DNA from: Pedobacter schmidteae
GTDB lineage: Bacteria > Bacteroidota > Bacteroidia > Sphingobacteriales > Sphingobacteriaceae
NCBI GenBank assembly: GCA_945906015.1
Contig: CAMDQV010000006.1
Span: 1-22,120 of the forward strand
DNA length: 22,120 nucleotides
Direction: 5' to 3'
Shown piece by piece: positions 6,934 through 15,622 of this stretch (position 1 is its first letter; the number at the start of each line of letters is the position of its first letter). The notes beneath the pieces were generated by a model, which did not search any database, was not told the DNA's origin, and saw only the letters and a program-made list of their open reading frames with translations. Made by a program: the position numbers and the translations under genes.

Positions 6934-8541
6934 ATGGATAACAATTCACAAAAAAATTATGCCTCAGCATTATATACGCTGATTACAGTGTTTTTCTTCT
7001 GGGGTTTTTTGGCTGCAAGTAATGGTATTTTTATTCCATTCTGTAAGACCCACTTTAATTTAACACAATTTGAGTCGCAGTTAATTGACTTTACATTTTA
7101 TGGAGGTTATTTTATTGGCTCTCTTATTTTGTTTTATGCCTCTAAAATTATTAAGGTTGATATCCTGAATAAGTTAGGGTACAAGAACAGTATTGCTTTA
7201 GGCCTTGTTATTTCGGCAGGCGGGGCATTAATGATGATTCCTGCAGTTGACTCAGGTTCTTTTGCATTCATATTGACTTCTTTTTTCTTTGTCGCAATTG
7301 GATTTTCACTTCAGCAAACTGCTGCAAATCCATTCGTTGTGGCACTGGGTAGTCCGGTTACTGGTGCTAACCGATTGAACTTAGCGGGTGGCGTGAACAA
7401 TTTAGGTGGTATTTTAGGCCCTATAGCAGTGAGTGTTATTCTTTTTGGCACAGCAACAGCTGCAGCTCCAAAGGAAGTTGAAATTGCGGCAATAAATACA
7501 CTTTACTATATTTTGGCAGGTTTATTCCTTGCAGTTGCACTTTTCTTCTGGGTTTCAAAACTTCCTAAAGTAACTAGCGATGAGAAAGTTGAAGCCAGCG
7601 GGAAAACAAATCTGCCTTTATTTATTATTTTCGTGGCATTCCTGTTGATCCTTGCTGCAAATCCTATTGCAGCCGCCACGGGTGTAGCTATTTCAGTGTT
7701 GGTTTATCTTTCTTTGTTCATCATGATTCTGACCCTATTATTATCACTAAAATCAGCAGGAAAAGATAAGACAGGCTGGGGTGCCATGGGTTATCCTCAG
7801 CTTATTCTCGGTATGATCGCAATCTTTACTTATGTAGGTGTTGAAGTTACTATACAGAGTAATATGGGTGCATTATTGCAGTTGCCAGAATTTGGAGGTT
7901 ATTCTGATTCTGAAATTGCTCCATTTATTTCACTTTATTGGGGAAGCATGATGATTGGTCGCTGGACGGGTGCTGTAAGTGCATTTAAATTTTCAAAAAC
8001 CACAAAAACCATTCTTACCATCGTAATGCCTTTCATCGCATTCTCATTAATTTTATTTGTGAATCATTTAAACGGTACTTCAGTTCAGCAGTTTTTTATC
8101 TATGGAGTCTGTCTGGTTATTTTGATTGCCGGATTTTTCTATAGTCAGGATAAGCCTGCTAAGACGCTTTTAACCTTTGGTGTTTTAGGAGCGGTGGCAA
8201 TGGTTATCGGACTATTAACTACGGGTCAGGTTGCTATTTATGCATTTCTTGCCGGCGGACTTACATGTTCCATTATGTGGCCATGTATTTTTGCACTTGC
8301 TATTACAGGTTTAGGTAAATATACTTCTCAGGGATCTGCATTCCTTATCATGATGATCCTAGGTGGTGCGATCATTCCTCCAGTTCAGGGAATTCTTGCG
8401 GATACCAGTGGTATTCACTTCTCCTATATCATTCCTTTCTTATGTTTTGCTTATTTGGCATACTTTGCTATCAAAGTAAGTTCAGAATTGAAAAAACAAG
8501 GAATTGACGTGAGTGAGCTTGACGTAGAAGCATCACATTAA
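6934..8541 (+). CDS. FHS-family sugar MFS transporter (FucP-like)
   Basis: A ~12-helix major-facilitator protein. '[24 protein letters not shown]' and '[13 protein letters not shown]' match the N-terminal signature of the fucose/glucose/galactose:H+ symporter (FHS) family, and '[15 protein letters not shown]...[18 protein letters not shown]' is its most diagnostic block (helix 4-5). At 535 residues it is longer than classical FucP (~440); the extra length is an added hydrophobic/loop section in the centre (~residues 225-280), common in Bacteroidota homologues. Two starts are possible: ATG 6898 (547 residues) and ATG 6934; the second gives the usual short polar N-terminus ([13 protein letters not shown]) before helix 1, so I prefer it, without certainty. 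The stop overlaps the next start by one base (TAATG), implying translational coupling. The sugar is unknown. Confidence 0.85.
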   Translation: MDNNSQKNYASALYTLITVFFFWGFLAASNGIFIPFCKTHFNLTQFESQLIDFTFYGGYFIGSLILFYASKIIKVDILNKLGYKNSIALGLVISAGGALMMIPAVDSGSFAFILTSFFFVAIGFSLQQTAANPFVVALGSPVTGANRLNLAGGVNNLGGILGPIAVSVILFGTATAAAPKEVEIAAINTLYYILAGLFLAVALFFWVSKLPKVTSDEKVEASGKTNLPLFIIFVAFLLILAANPIAAATGVAISVLVYLSLFIMILTLLLSLKSAGKDKTGWGAMGYPQLILGMIAIFTYVGVEVTIQSNMGALLQLPEFGGYSDSEIAPFISLYWGSMMIGRWTGAVSAFKFSKTTKTILTIVMPFIAFSLILFVNHLNGTSVQQFFIYGVCLVILIAGFFYSQDKPAKTLLTFGVLGAVAMVIGLLTTGQVAIYAFLAGGLTCSIMWPCIFALAITGLGKYTSQGSAFLIMMILGGAIIPPVQGILADTSGIHFSYIIPFLCFAYLAYFAIKVSSELKKQGIDVSELDVEASH

Positions 8542-9005
8542 TGAAGGGAAAACCAAGCTTCGACTTAATATTTATGAATCTAGCAACCGACTTGGCTTCA
8601 CGCTCACATTGCGTGAAAGCCCAGGTTGGTGCTGTTTTAACCAAAGACACTAGGATCATCTCAATTGGTTATAACGGACCTCCCGCAGGTACACATAATT
8701 GTGATGAAGAATGGCCTGAAACTGGCTGTCCACGCGATTCAAAGAATAGTTGCTCACTTGCATTGCATGCTGAAGAAAATGCTATTCTATATGCTGTTAA
8801 GAACGGCATGTCATTAGATGGCACAACACTCTATTTAACGCTTTCACCATGTATTTCTTGTGCAAGGATTATTTATTCATCTGGTATTAAAAAGGTATGG
8901 TATAAGGCTTCTTATGCCGAATATAAGGGGCTTCCAAGTGACGAAGGCGTTGACTTTTTAATTAAATTCGGTATCGAATGTCTCAGGTACAATACCCTAT
9001 TGTAA
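8541..9005 (+). CDS. dCMP/CMP deaminase family protein
   Basis: A 154-residue zinc-dependent cytidine-deaminase-fold enzyme. The zinc site is complete: His76-Ala-Glu78 (HAEENAI), where the Glu is the proton shuttle, and Pro103-Cys104-x-x-Cys107 (PCISCARII). 'SIGYNGPPAGTHNCDEEW' (41-58) and the additional Cys/His residues before the HAE (Cys54, Cys63, Cys71) are typical of the ComEB/dCMP deaminase branch rather than of cytidine deaminase. dCMP deaminase makes dUMP, feeding thymidylate synthesis. The ATG shares a base with the stop of the sugar transporter gene, so the two are translated together, although no functional link is evident. Length is normal. Nucleotide-level specificity (dCMP against other cytosine or guanine substrates) is inferred from family only. 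Confidence 0.88.
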   Translation: MKGKPSFDLIFMNLATDLASRSHCVKAQVGAVLTKDTRIISIGYNGPPAGTHNCDEEWPETGCPRDSKNSCSLALHAEENAILYAVKNGMSLDGTTLYLTLSPCISCARIIYSSGIKKVWYKASYAEYKGLPSDEGVDFLIKFGIECLRYNTLL

Positions 9006-9095
9006 TCTTTTAAACATAAATTTAAAACACTCAATTTCCTGAATCACAATTTCATAAATTGCGACATAATTTAATGGTGTTTTTTAGTTTAACTC

Positions 9096-10937
9096 ATGGG
9101 GTATAAAAGTCTCGCTGAATGTGTTTCTGATCTTGAAAAAAATGGACATCTCATCCGGATAAAAGAAGAGATAGATCCTTATCTTCAGGCAGCTGCGATA
9201 CATTTGCGTGTTTTTGAAAATGAAGGCCCGGCGATACTTTTCGAGAATATTAAAGGCAGTAAGTTTCCTGCAGTATCAAACTTGTTTGGAACTTTGGAAA
9301 GATCTAAATTTATGTTCAGGGATACTCTTGATGCCATTAAGACCCTGGTCGATTTGAAATCTGACCCATTAAAAGCATTAAAAAATCCATTAAAATATGC
9401 AGGTGCATGCATGACTGCATTTTCTGCCTTACCCTGGAAGAATGGCCTTTTTTCTCCTATAAAATTTGGCAAAACAAGTATCTCAGCCTTGCCTCAGATA
9501 GTAAATTGGCCAATGGATGGAGGTCCGTTTGTAACAATGCCTCAGGTTTATACAGAAGATAGTGATAAACCTGGCATTATGAATGCAAATTTAGGAATGT
9601 ACCGTATCCAGCTTGGCGGAAATGAATATATTCAGAATGAAGAAATAGGTCTGCATTATCAATTACACCGTGGAATTGGTGTTCATCAAACCAAAGCTAA
9701 TGCAAAAGGTAAGGCATTAAAGGTTAGTATTTTTGTGGGTGGACCACCAGCACATCCTTTAGCAGCGGTTATGCCTCTGCCCGAAGGCTTATCCGAAATG
9801 ACATTTGCTGGAGCTCTTGGCAACCGTCGCTTCCGATATTTTTATGATTCAGAAGGTTTCTGCATTTCATCAGATGCTGATTTTGTGATAACTGGTATCG
9901 TTGAGCCCGGTCAAAATAAACCTGAGGGGCCATTCGGTGATCATTTGGGCTATTATAGTCTTAAGCACCTTTTCCCTTTACTGAAGGTTCGTAATGTCTA
10001 TCATCGTAAAAATGCAATTTGGTCGTTTACTGTCGTTGGGCGACCACCGCAAGAGGATACTAGTTTTGGTGCATTGATCCATGATATTACCGGGTCTGCT
10101 ATTCCAAAAGAAATTCCGGGCCTTCATGAAGTTAATGCGGTTGATGCAGCAGGCGTACATCCATTATTATTTGCTATTGGCAGCGAACGGTACACTCCTT
10201 ATCTTAAGGAAAAAAAACCTCAAGAAATTTTAACTATAGCCAATCATATTTTAGGTAAAAGTCAGCTAAGTCTTGCTAAATATTTATTTATTTCTAACAA
10301 AGAAGACAACCCTTCTCTTAAAACAAGTGATATCTCAGGTTTTATTAAACATATACTGGAACGCATTGATCTAAGTCGCGATCTGCATTTTTATACCAAA
10401 ACTACTATGGATACCCTTGATTATAGTGGTACTGATATGAATGCAGGTTCAAAACTTGTTATAGCTGCTGCAGGAGATAAAAAACGATCTTTATGGACAG
10501 AATTACCCGATTCTTTTGTCTTGCCAAGGCCATTTGATCAATTTAAAATGGTTATGCCAGGTGTTTTAGCCGTTGAAGCGCCTCCATTTTTAAGCCATGA
10601 GCAGACAGAAAGCGAAATAGAAATTCTGAATAGTGCATTAGCTTCTGCAAATCTGGATGGCTTGCCGCTTTTTATCATGTGTGATGATGCAGGCTTTGTA
10701 GCTAAAACTATTACTAATTTTGTGTGGGTAAGCTTTACTAGAAGTAATCCTTCACATGATATTTATGGCATTAACTCATTTACTGAGCATAAACATTGGG
10801 GCTGCAGGGGTCCGCTGATCATGGATGCCAGAATTAAGAAACATCATGCTCCTGAACTCATCAAAGATGCAGCAGTTGAGAAGAAAGTTGACATTATGTG
10901 TGAAAAGGGCGGTGCTTTATATGGAATAATGCACTGA
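9096..10937 (+). CDS. UbiD family prenylated-FMN-dependent decarboxylase
   Basis: A 613-residue cytosolic protein of the UbiD family, which reversibly decarboxylates aromatic or unsaturated acids using prenylated FMN made by UbiX. Visible motifs are 'NANLGMYRIQL' (163-173), 'LHYQLHRGIG' (186-195), both in the metal/cofactor-binding part, and 'EGPFGDHLGYYS' (277-288), the most conserved family block containing active-site acids. It is longer than E. coli UbiD (~500), mainly at the C-terminus (~500-613). Bacteroidota use menaquinone, and the classical menaquinone route has no UbiD step, so the substrate is open: a futalosine-route decarboxylation or another aromatic acid. No ubiX is present in the window. 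A weak TAGTTTAA (9085-9092) lies 4 bases before the ATG. Confidence 0.87.
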   Translation: MGYKSLAECVSDLEKNGHLIRIKEEIDPYLQAAAIHLRVFENEGPAILFENIKGSKFPAVSNLFGTLERSKFMFRDTLDAIKTLVDLKSDPLKALKNPLKYAGACMTAFSALPWKNGLFSPIKFGKTSISALPQIVNWPMDGGPFVTMPQVYTEDSDKPGIMNANLGMYRIQLGGNEYIQNEEIGLHYQLHRGIGVHQTKANAKGKALKVSIFVGGPPAHPLAAVMPLPEGLSEMTFAGALGNRRFRYFYDSEGFCISSDADFVITGIVEPGQNKPEGPFGDHLGYYSLKHLFPLLKVRNVYHRKNAIWSFTVVGRPPQEDTSFGALIHDITGSAIPKEIPGLHEVNAVDAAGVHPLLFAIGSERYTPYLKEKKPQEILTIANHILGKSQLSLAKYLFISNKEDNPSLKTSDISGFIKHILERIDLSRDLHFYTKTTMDTLDYSGTDMNAGSKLVIAAAGDKKRSLWTELPDSFVLPRPFDQFKMVMPGVLAVEAPPFLSHEQTESEIEILNSALASANLDGLPLFIMCDDAGFVAKTITNFVWVSFTRSNPSHDIYGINSFTEHKHWGCRGPLIMDARIKKHHAPELIKDAAVEKKVDIMCEKGGALYGIMH

Positions 10938-10957
10938 GTTTTATAAAAATTTAATAA

Positions 10958-10973
10958 AAAGCTTCAAAGCTTT
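10958..10973 (+). terminator. Weak AT-rich hairpin after the UbiD gene
   Basis: AAAGCTT and its complement AAGCTTT separated by two bases form a perfect 7-bp inverted repeat 21 bases after the UbiD stop. There is no T-run on the plus strand, so termination is doubtful; it may be chance in AT-rich DNA. Confidence 0.25.
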
Positions 10974-10983
10974 CTCATAATAC

Positions 10984-11014
10984 TTTCTGCCTCTCTACAA
11001 AAAAGTTATCTTTG
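10984..11014 (+). promoter_or_regulatory. Promoter of guaA, possibly leaderless
   Basis: TATCTTTG at 11007-11014 matches TAnnTTTG exactly; a TTTC at 10984-10987, 19 bases upstream, is a one-mismatch -33 element. The guaA ATG is at 11018, only 3 bases after the -7 element, so transcription would start at or inside the start codon. Confidence 0.6.
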
Positions 11015-11017
11015 CCC

Positions 11018-12568
11018 ATGCAAGAAAAAATCATCATTCTTGACTTCGGATCGCAATACACTCAACTTATTGCACGTAGAGTCAGAGAGCTAAACGTATA
11101 CTGCGAGATACATCCCTTTAATAACCTTCCTGTCCTCAAGGACTCCTCTGGAGAGTTTGATAGTTCTGTTAAAGGAGTTATCCTTTCTGGAAGCCCTTAT
11201 TCAGTAAGGCAGGAAGATGCTCCTCAGGTTGATATTGAAGCACTAAAACAGCAATTCCCTATTCTTGGTGTTTGTTATGGAGCCCAATATATCGCTCAAA
11301 AATCTGGTGGGGAGGTAAAAGCATCCTCCACACGTGAGTATGGCAGAGCTTGTCTTGATTTTATAGATCACACACATCCACTCTTTAAAAATATCCCGGA
11401 AGGATCTCAAACATGGATGTCGCATGCAGACACCATTGCCTCAATTCCAGATAATTTCGAGATCATTGCCAGTACTGATTCTGTAAAAGTTGCTGCTTAC
11501 CATATTAAGAATTCAAAGGTGTATGGCATTCAATTTCACCCGGAAGTAACGCATAGCACAGATGGAAAACAATTACTTCAAAACTTTTTGGTAGATATTT
11601 GCGCTTGCAATCAGGATTGGACTCCTGATGCTTTTATTGAAACCACTATCCAGGCGCTCAAGGATAAAATAGGTGATGATAAAGTGATTTTAGGATTGTC
11701 TGGAGGTGTAGATTCTTCTGTAGCTGCAGTTCTACTTCATCAGGCTATCGGTAAAAACCTTCATTGTATTTTTGTTGATAATGGTTTATTGCGTAAAAAT
11801 GAATTTGAGCAGGTTCTGGATTCTTATCAGCATATGGGACTTAATGTTCGCGGGGTAAGGGCTGGTGACCGGTTTTTAAGTCAACTTGCCGGAATTAAGG
11901 ATCCTGAAACAAAGAGAAAAGCAATTGGAAGGGTATTTATTGAAGTGTTTGACGATGCTGCTCATGAAGTTCAGGATGTAAAATGGTTAGGACAGGGTAC
12001 GATATATCCTGATGTGATTGAATCAGTTTCTGTTAAAGGCCCATCAGCTACAATAAAATCACACCATAATGTAGGAGGTTTACCTGACTTTATGAAACTT
12101 AAGGTTGTGGAACCTTTAAATACACTATTTAAAGACGAAGTTAGAAGAGTTGGTAAAACACTAGGTATGGATAGTACACTGTTAGGCAGACATCCATTTC
12201 CAGGACCAGGGTTAGCTATCCGAATTTTAGATGATATTACCCCAGAGAAGGTGGCTATTCTTCAGGAAGCAGATGCTATTTATATCAATAATCTTAAATC
12301 TTCAGGATGGTATGATAAAGTCTGGCAGGCAGGCGCTATATTTTTGCCTGTACAATCTGTTGGTGTTATGGGTGATGAAAGAACCTATGAGCACGTGATC
12401 TGTTTAAGGGCTGTAAGTTCTGTGGATGGGATGACTGCAGATTGGAGTCATTTGCCTTACGATCTTCTTGCTAAGATATCCAATGAAATAATTAATAACG
12501 TAAAAGGAATTAACAGAGTTGTGTATGATATTAGTTCCAAACCGCCTGCGACTATTGAGTGGGAATAA
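11018..12568 (+). CDS. guaA: GMP synthase (glutamine-hydrolysing)
   Basis: A 516-residue cytosolic enzyme converting XMP to GMP with ATP and glutamine ammonia. The class I amidotransferase domain (1-~195) begins '[21 protein letters not shown]' in part, with catalytic Cys86 in 'GVCYGAQ' and His174/Glu176 in 'FHPEVTHS'. The ATP-pyrophosphatase domain has the P-loop 'LSGGVDSS' (227-234). The C-terminal dimerisation/XMP-binding domain has '[12 protein letters not shown]' and ends with the conserved '[11 protein letters not shown]'. All key residues are present and length is normal. ATG 11018 is chosen over TTG 11012 because the TTG is part of the -7 promoter element and ATG gives the family's normal N-terminus. 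A lipoprotein gene overlaps its 3' end. Confidence 0.96.
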   Translation: MQEKIIILDFGSQYTQLIARRVRELNVYCEIHPFNNLPVLKDSSGEFDSSVKGVILSGSPYSVRQEDAPQVDIEALKQQFPILGVCYGAQYIAQKSGGEVKASSTREYGRACLDFIDHTHPLFKNIPEGSQTWMSHADTIASIPDNFEIIASTDSVKVAAYHIKNSKVYGIQFHPEVTHSTDGKQLLQNFLVDICACNQDWTPDAFIETTIQALKDKIGDDKVILGLSGGVDSSVAAVLLHQAIGKNLHCIFVDNGLLRKNEFEQVLDSYQHMGLNVRGVRAGDRFLSQLAGIKDPETKRKAIGRVFIEVFDDAAHEVQDVKWLGQGTIYPDVIESVSVKGPSATIKSHHNVGGLPDFMKLKVVEPLNTLFKDEVRRVGKTLGMDSTLLGRHPFPGPGLAIRILDDITPEKVAILQEADAIYINNLKSSGWYDKVWQAGAIFLPVQSVGVMGDERTYEHVICLRAVSSVDGMTADWSHLPYDLLAKISNEIINNVKGINRVVYDISSKPPATIEWE

Positions 12569-13766
12569 TTTTGTAATACTATTGAGCATGCTGATTCTTT
12601 TATCTGCATGCTCAAAAAAAATTATAGTCCCAAAGCCAGTTGAAATCCTTTTGCCAGTAGAAAGAGATCAGCAGAAAGAAATTGTGGCTGTAAAAAAGAA
12701 AACAAATCATTCAATCGCTCTTTTGCTGCCATTTGAATTAAATTCCATCAATCTTAAGACTGCTGGACGCAAAGATGTTGCAAAAGCTGATCTGGCGATA
12801 GATTTTTTTCAGGGTTTTAAGCTTGCACTTGATTCACTCATTATAAACGGTCATCATTTTAATCTTCAGGTATTTGATACACAAAGTCAGGAAACCAGAG
12901 TGGTAAACTTGGCGATGGCTAGTTCGGTAAGAAGTAACGATTTGATCATTGGCCCTGTTTTTCCGGAAGCAATCAAGACCTTTGCTGATTTCTCGGAATT
13001 AGGCCAGACGTTACAGATCTCACCATTGGCAGCATCGATGCCGGCTGAATTCAATAATCCAGGACTCGTTACTGTAAATAATACAATTAATCAGCATGGA
13101 CAGAAAATTGCTGAATTTATACACCTGAATTACAAACCTGAATTGGTAAACGTGGTATTGATTAATACTCAAAAGACTGAGGATGCAAAGTTTTCTTCCT
13201 TTTTCAAGAGCTCTTTGGCCAAGATATCGGGCGGGAAGTTTCGTATTATTGAAAGGCCCACTGCTATTGCGATTGAAAGCTATTTGAATCCTGCAAAAAT
13301 CAACCTAGTGATCATTGCATCTACTGATAGGTTATTTTTGCTGCCTGCAATAGATAAACTGTATAAACTGGTAAACCAAAGGTATAGTATTGAGCTATTT
13401 GGACATCCTAACTGGATCAAAGCCAGCTATTTAAGTCAGGAAAAGATGCAGGCTCTTAAATCCCGAATTTCTACATCCTATTTTGTGAATTATAAGGCAC
13501 AGCATGTTAAAAATTTCATCGCACGTTACCGGGATGAGTATAGCATTGAGCCCTCAGAGTATTCATTTAAAGGATTTGATATTGGCTATTATTTTGGAGG
13601 ATTACTTCAAAAGTATGGAAAAGATTATGCAGATCATCTGCAAGATAGCGTTTATCAGGGCCTGCATACTGTTTTTAAGTTTTCTAAAGATCCGAAACTT
13701 GGATACATCAATACTGAGCTACTATTGCTCAGGTATACTAATTTTGAACTTCAGCCGGTAAAATGA
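12525..13766 (+). CDS. Periplasmic-binding-protein-like lipoprotein
   Basis: From ATG 12525 this encodes 413 residues with a lipoprotein signal: an Arg-containing n-region (MILVPNRLR), a hydrophobic core ([11 protein letters not shown]) and a lipobox LSAC with Cys29. The alternative ATG 12592 would leave only six residues before that Cys, too short for export, so the start inside guaA (44-base overlap) is favoured. The mature part begins with a Lys/Val/Pro-rich linker, then '[12 protein letters not shown]', '[13 protein letters not shown]', '[13 protein letters not shown]' and '[19 protein letters not shown]', the pattern of a type I periplasmic-binding fold (Peripla_BP_6/LpoA-like). Bacteroidota relatives often carry an extra LysM domain; none is seen here. 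Ligand and role are unknown; a link to peptidoglycan synthesis or amino-acid sensing is only a guess. It overlaps the next gene by 4 bases. Confidence 0.75.
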   Translation: MILVPNRLRLLSGNNFVILLSMLILLSACSKKIIVPKPVEILLPVERDQQKEIVAVKKKTNHSIALLLPFELNSINLKTAGRKDVAKADLAIDFFQGFKLALDSLIINGHHFNLQVFDTQSQETRVVNLAMASSVRSNDLIIGPVFPEAIKTFADFSELGQTLQISPLAASMPAEFNNPGLVTVNNTINQHGQKIAEFIHLNYKPELVNVVLINTQKTEDAKFSSFFKSSLAKISGGKFRIIERPTAIAIESYLNPAKINLVIIASTDRLFLLPAIDKLYKLVNQRYSIELFGHPNWIKASYLSQEKMQALKSRISTSYFVNYKAQHVKNFIARYRDEYSIEPSEYSFKGFDIGYYFGGLLQKYGKDYADHLQDSVYQGLHTVFKFSKDPKLGYINTELLLLRYTNFELQPVK

Positions 13767-14944
13767 GATCAGAACAGCAGCTCAGAACCTTTTTAAAGGT
13801 TTTGGATAATTACCCCGGAGATAGGCCTCTCACTAAATTTTTGCCCGATTTTTTTAAGAAAAATAAGCAGATGGGCTCAACAGATCGCCGATCTGCATCC
13901 AGGTTATTGTACAATTATTTCAGAATAGGAAGGGCATTGTCAGAAAAAACAACTGAACAAAGACTTTTCCTTGCAGAGTTCTTGTGCACCTCGGCAGACA
14001 ATCTTTTTCTTCAACATTTTCGTCCTGATTTGAATAATAAAATATATTTGTCGCTTGATGAAAAGATAAACTATACAGAAGTAATTGAAGGCTTGGTATT
14101 AACTGATGTTTTTCCTTTTACAAGTCATCTGTCTGATGGAATTGACAAAAAACAATTCCTTTCCTCTTTGTTTATTCAGCCTGACCTGTTTATTCGAATA
14201 AATCCTCCGGCACTGTCCAATGTTTTGAAAATAATCCTTGATAGTGGTATCGAATACAAGCAAATTGGAGATTTTACCATTGCATTGCCAAATGGAACAA
14301 ACCTGGGTTCATTATTTCCGGATTCAAATTATTCTGTTAAACCATTTGAAGTTCAGGATCTTTCTTCTCAGCATACCTTGAACTATTTCAAGCCAAACCG
14401 TTATGAACATTGGTGGGATGCCTGTGCGGCTTCGGGTGGTAAATCATTGTTATTATTTTCTGAACAGCCTGATATTAAGCTTGTGGTTTCAGATATCCGG
14501 GAAAGTGTACTAGATAATCTGGATGAACGATTCAGTGCAGCTGGATTACGAACCTATCAAAAGAAATTAATTGATCTTACAACAAATCCTGATCCCGAAC
14601 TCCATCATTATGAGTTTGATGGCATCATTCTGGATGCTCCTTGTAGTGGTTCAGGAACATGGGGAAGAACTCCTGAAATGATCAGCCAGTTTGAGGAATA
14701 TAAAATTAAGGGATTTCAAAACTTACAAAAGACTATTATCGGAAATACATTAAAGTATCTTAAATCTGGCAAACCTCTGATCTATATAACCTGCTCAGTT
14801 TTCAGAGAGGAAAATGAAGATGTTGTCAGTTTTCTTCAGTCTGAACATGGAATGAAGCTAGTAGCTTTTGAATTGATCAATGGCTACACGAGAAAGTCGG
14901 ATACTATGTTTGTTGCCCGCTTAATCAAGCCCGATAACACATAA
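13763..14944 (+). CDS. RsmB/NOL1/NOP2/Sun-family RNA m5C methyltransferase
   Basis: A 393-residue SAM-dependent RNA cytosine-5 methyltransferase. The C-terminal Rossmann domain shows motif I 'DACAASGGKS' (219-228), motif II 'VVSDIRESVL', motif IV 'DAPCSGSGTWGR' (Cys294) and motif VI 'ITCSVFREENE' (Cys344). Both family cysteines, the catalytic one and the one used for release, are present. In motif I the usual APGG is ASGG, with Pro replaced by Ser. The N-terminal ~140 residues are helical and resemble a shortened NusB-like/RsmB leader; E. coli RsmB is ~430 residues. The target is probably 16S rRNA, but tRNA cannot be excluded. The start ATG overlaps the upstream stop (ATGA), so it is coupled to the lipoprotein gene and probably co-transcribed from guaA. 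Its stop lies 6 bases from the stop of the convergent gene. Confidence 0.85.
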   Translation: MRSEQQLRTFLKVLDNYPGDRPLTKFLPDFFKKNKQMGSTDRRSASRLLYNYFRIGRALSEKTTEQRLFLAEFLCTSADNLFLQHFRPDLNNKIYLSLDEKINYTEVIEGLVLTDVFPFTSHLSDGIDKKQFLSSLFIQPDLFIRINPPALSNVLKIILDSGIEYKQIGDFTIALPNGTNLGSLFPDSNYSVKPFEVQDLSSQHTLNYFKPNRYEHWWDACAASGGKSLLLFSEQPDIKLVVSDIRESVLDNLDERFSAAGLRTYQKKLIDLTTNPDPELHHYEFDGIILDAPCSGSGTWGRTPEMISQFEEYKIKGFQNLQKTIIGNTLKYLKSGKPLIYITCSVFREENEDVVSFLQSEHGMKLVAFELINGYTRKSDTMFVARLIKPDNT

Positions 14945-14950
14945 TATCAA

Positions 14951-15520
14951 TTATAAGCCCGTATTATTTCTAAACAGCTTTATTGCAATAGCCAAAAGAA
15001 TGATTCCGAATGCTTTACGCATGATATTTAAGCCGGTTTTCCCTAATATCTTTTCTAGGTAAATGGTGTTTTTGAGAACGATATAAACAAAAATCATGTT
15101 GATTATGATGCCAACAATAATATTTTGAGTGGCATATTCCGATTTTAGGGATAGGAGGGTGGTTAGTGTTCCTGAACCTGCAATCAAGGGAAATGCAAGT
15201 GGAACAATTGATGCACTTTCTGGAGCTTCTTCTTTAAATAAATTAATTCCTAATATCATTTCCATTGCAATAATAAAGATCACCACAGAACCGGCAATCG
15301 CAAAAGAAGAAATATCAAGGCCGATTATTTTTAGCATTTCCTCTCCAATAAAGAGAAAAAATATCATGAGTAGTAGTGCTACAATAGATGCTTTTTCTGA
15401 TTGGATATGCCCAACTTTATTACGCAGAGAGATTACAACTGGAATTGAACCCAGAATATCAATGATAGCAAAAAGTATCATAGTAACGGATAGAATCTGG
15501 TTATAGTTGAAATTTTCCAT
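14951..15520 (-). CDS. MarC family integral membrane protein
   Basis: A 189-residue inner-membrane protein with about six hydrophobic helices. 'LFAIIDILGSIPVVISL' near the N-terminus matches the MarC signature (F-x-x-x-D-P/I-x-G-x-x-P) and 'PLAFPLIAGSGTLTTLLSL' matches the second conserved motif (P-x-x-A-G-P/S-G). MarC proteins (UPF0056, sometimes called NAAT) have no firmly established substrate; some are linked to amino-acid transport. The gene is tail to tail with the methyltransferase gene, with only 6 bases between the stops. It sits just downstream of the terminator of the permease gene on the same strand, so it needs its own promoter; I see no good -7 element in the short AT-rich stretch before it. 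Confidence 0.82.
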   Translation of the reverse strand: MENFNYNQILSVTMILFAIIDILGSIPVVISLRNKVGHIQSEKASIVALLLMIFFLFIGEEMLKIIGLDISSFAIAGSVVIFIIAMEMILGINLFKEEAPESASIVPLAFPLIAGSGTLTTLLSLKSEYATQNIIVGIIINMIFVYIVLKNTIYLEKILGKTGLNIMRKAFGIILLAIAIKLFRNNTGL

Positions 15521-15570
15521 GCTTGTGATTTTTTAATAGTATAAATCGGAATTTTATTTCTTTTAATTAA

Positions 15571-15605
15571 AAAAAAAGGTCTCAGAAATGTCTGAGACCT
15601 TTTTT
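15571..15605 (-). terminator. Bidirectional-looking terminator after the CAT-type permease gene
   Basis: A perfect 10-bp stem (AGGTCTCAGA / TCTGAGACCT) at 15577-15586 and 15591-15600 with a 4-base AATG loop, flanked by A-run on one side and T-run on the other, extending the pairing. On the minus strand it lies 18-23 bases after the stop of the permease gene and separates it from marC. Confidence 0.9.
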
Positions 15606-15622
15606 ATACTAGTGGATTTAGA

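Noticed and set aside
9185..9472. Minus-strand ORF of 95 codons inside the UbiD gene
   Set aside because: It is the antisense of a well-supported gene and has no promoter or recognisable motif.
11012..11017. TTG start for guaA
   Set aside because: The TTG belongs to the TATCTTTG promoter element; ATG 11018 gives the usual GuaA N-terminus.
15129..15506. Plus-strand ORF of 125 codons opposite marC
   Set aside because: It is the complementary strand of a membrane protein gene, which often yields long open frames; the product is not membrane-like and has no family motif.
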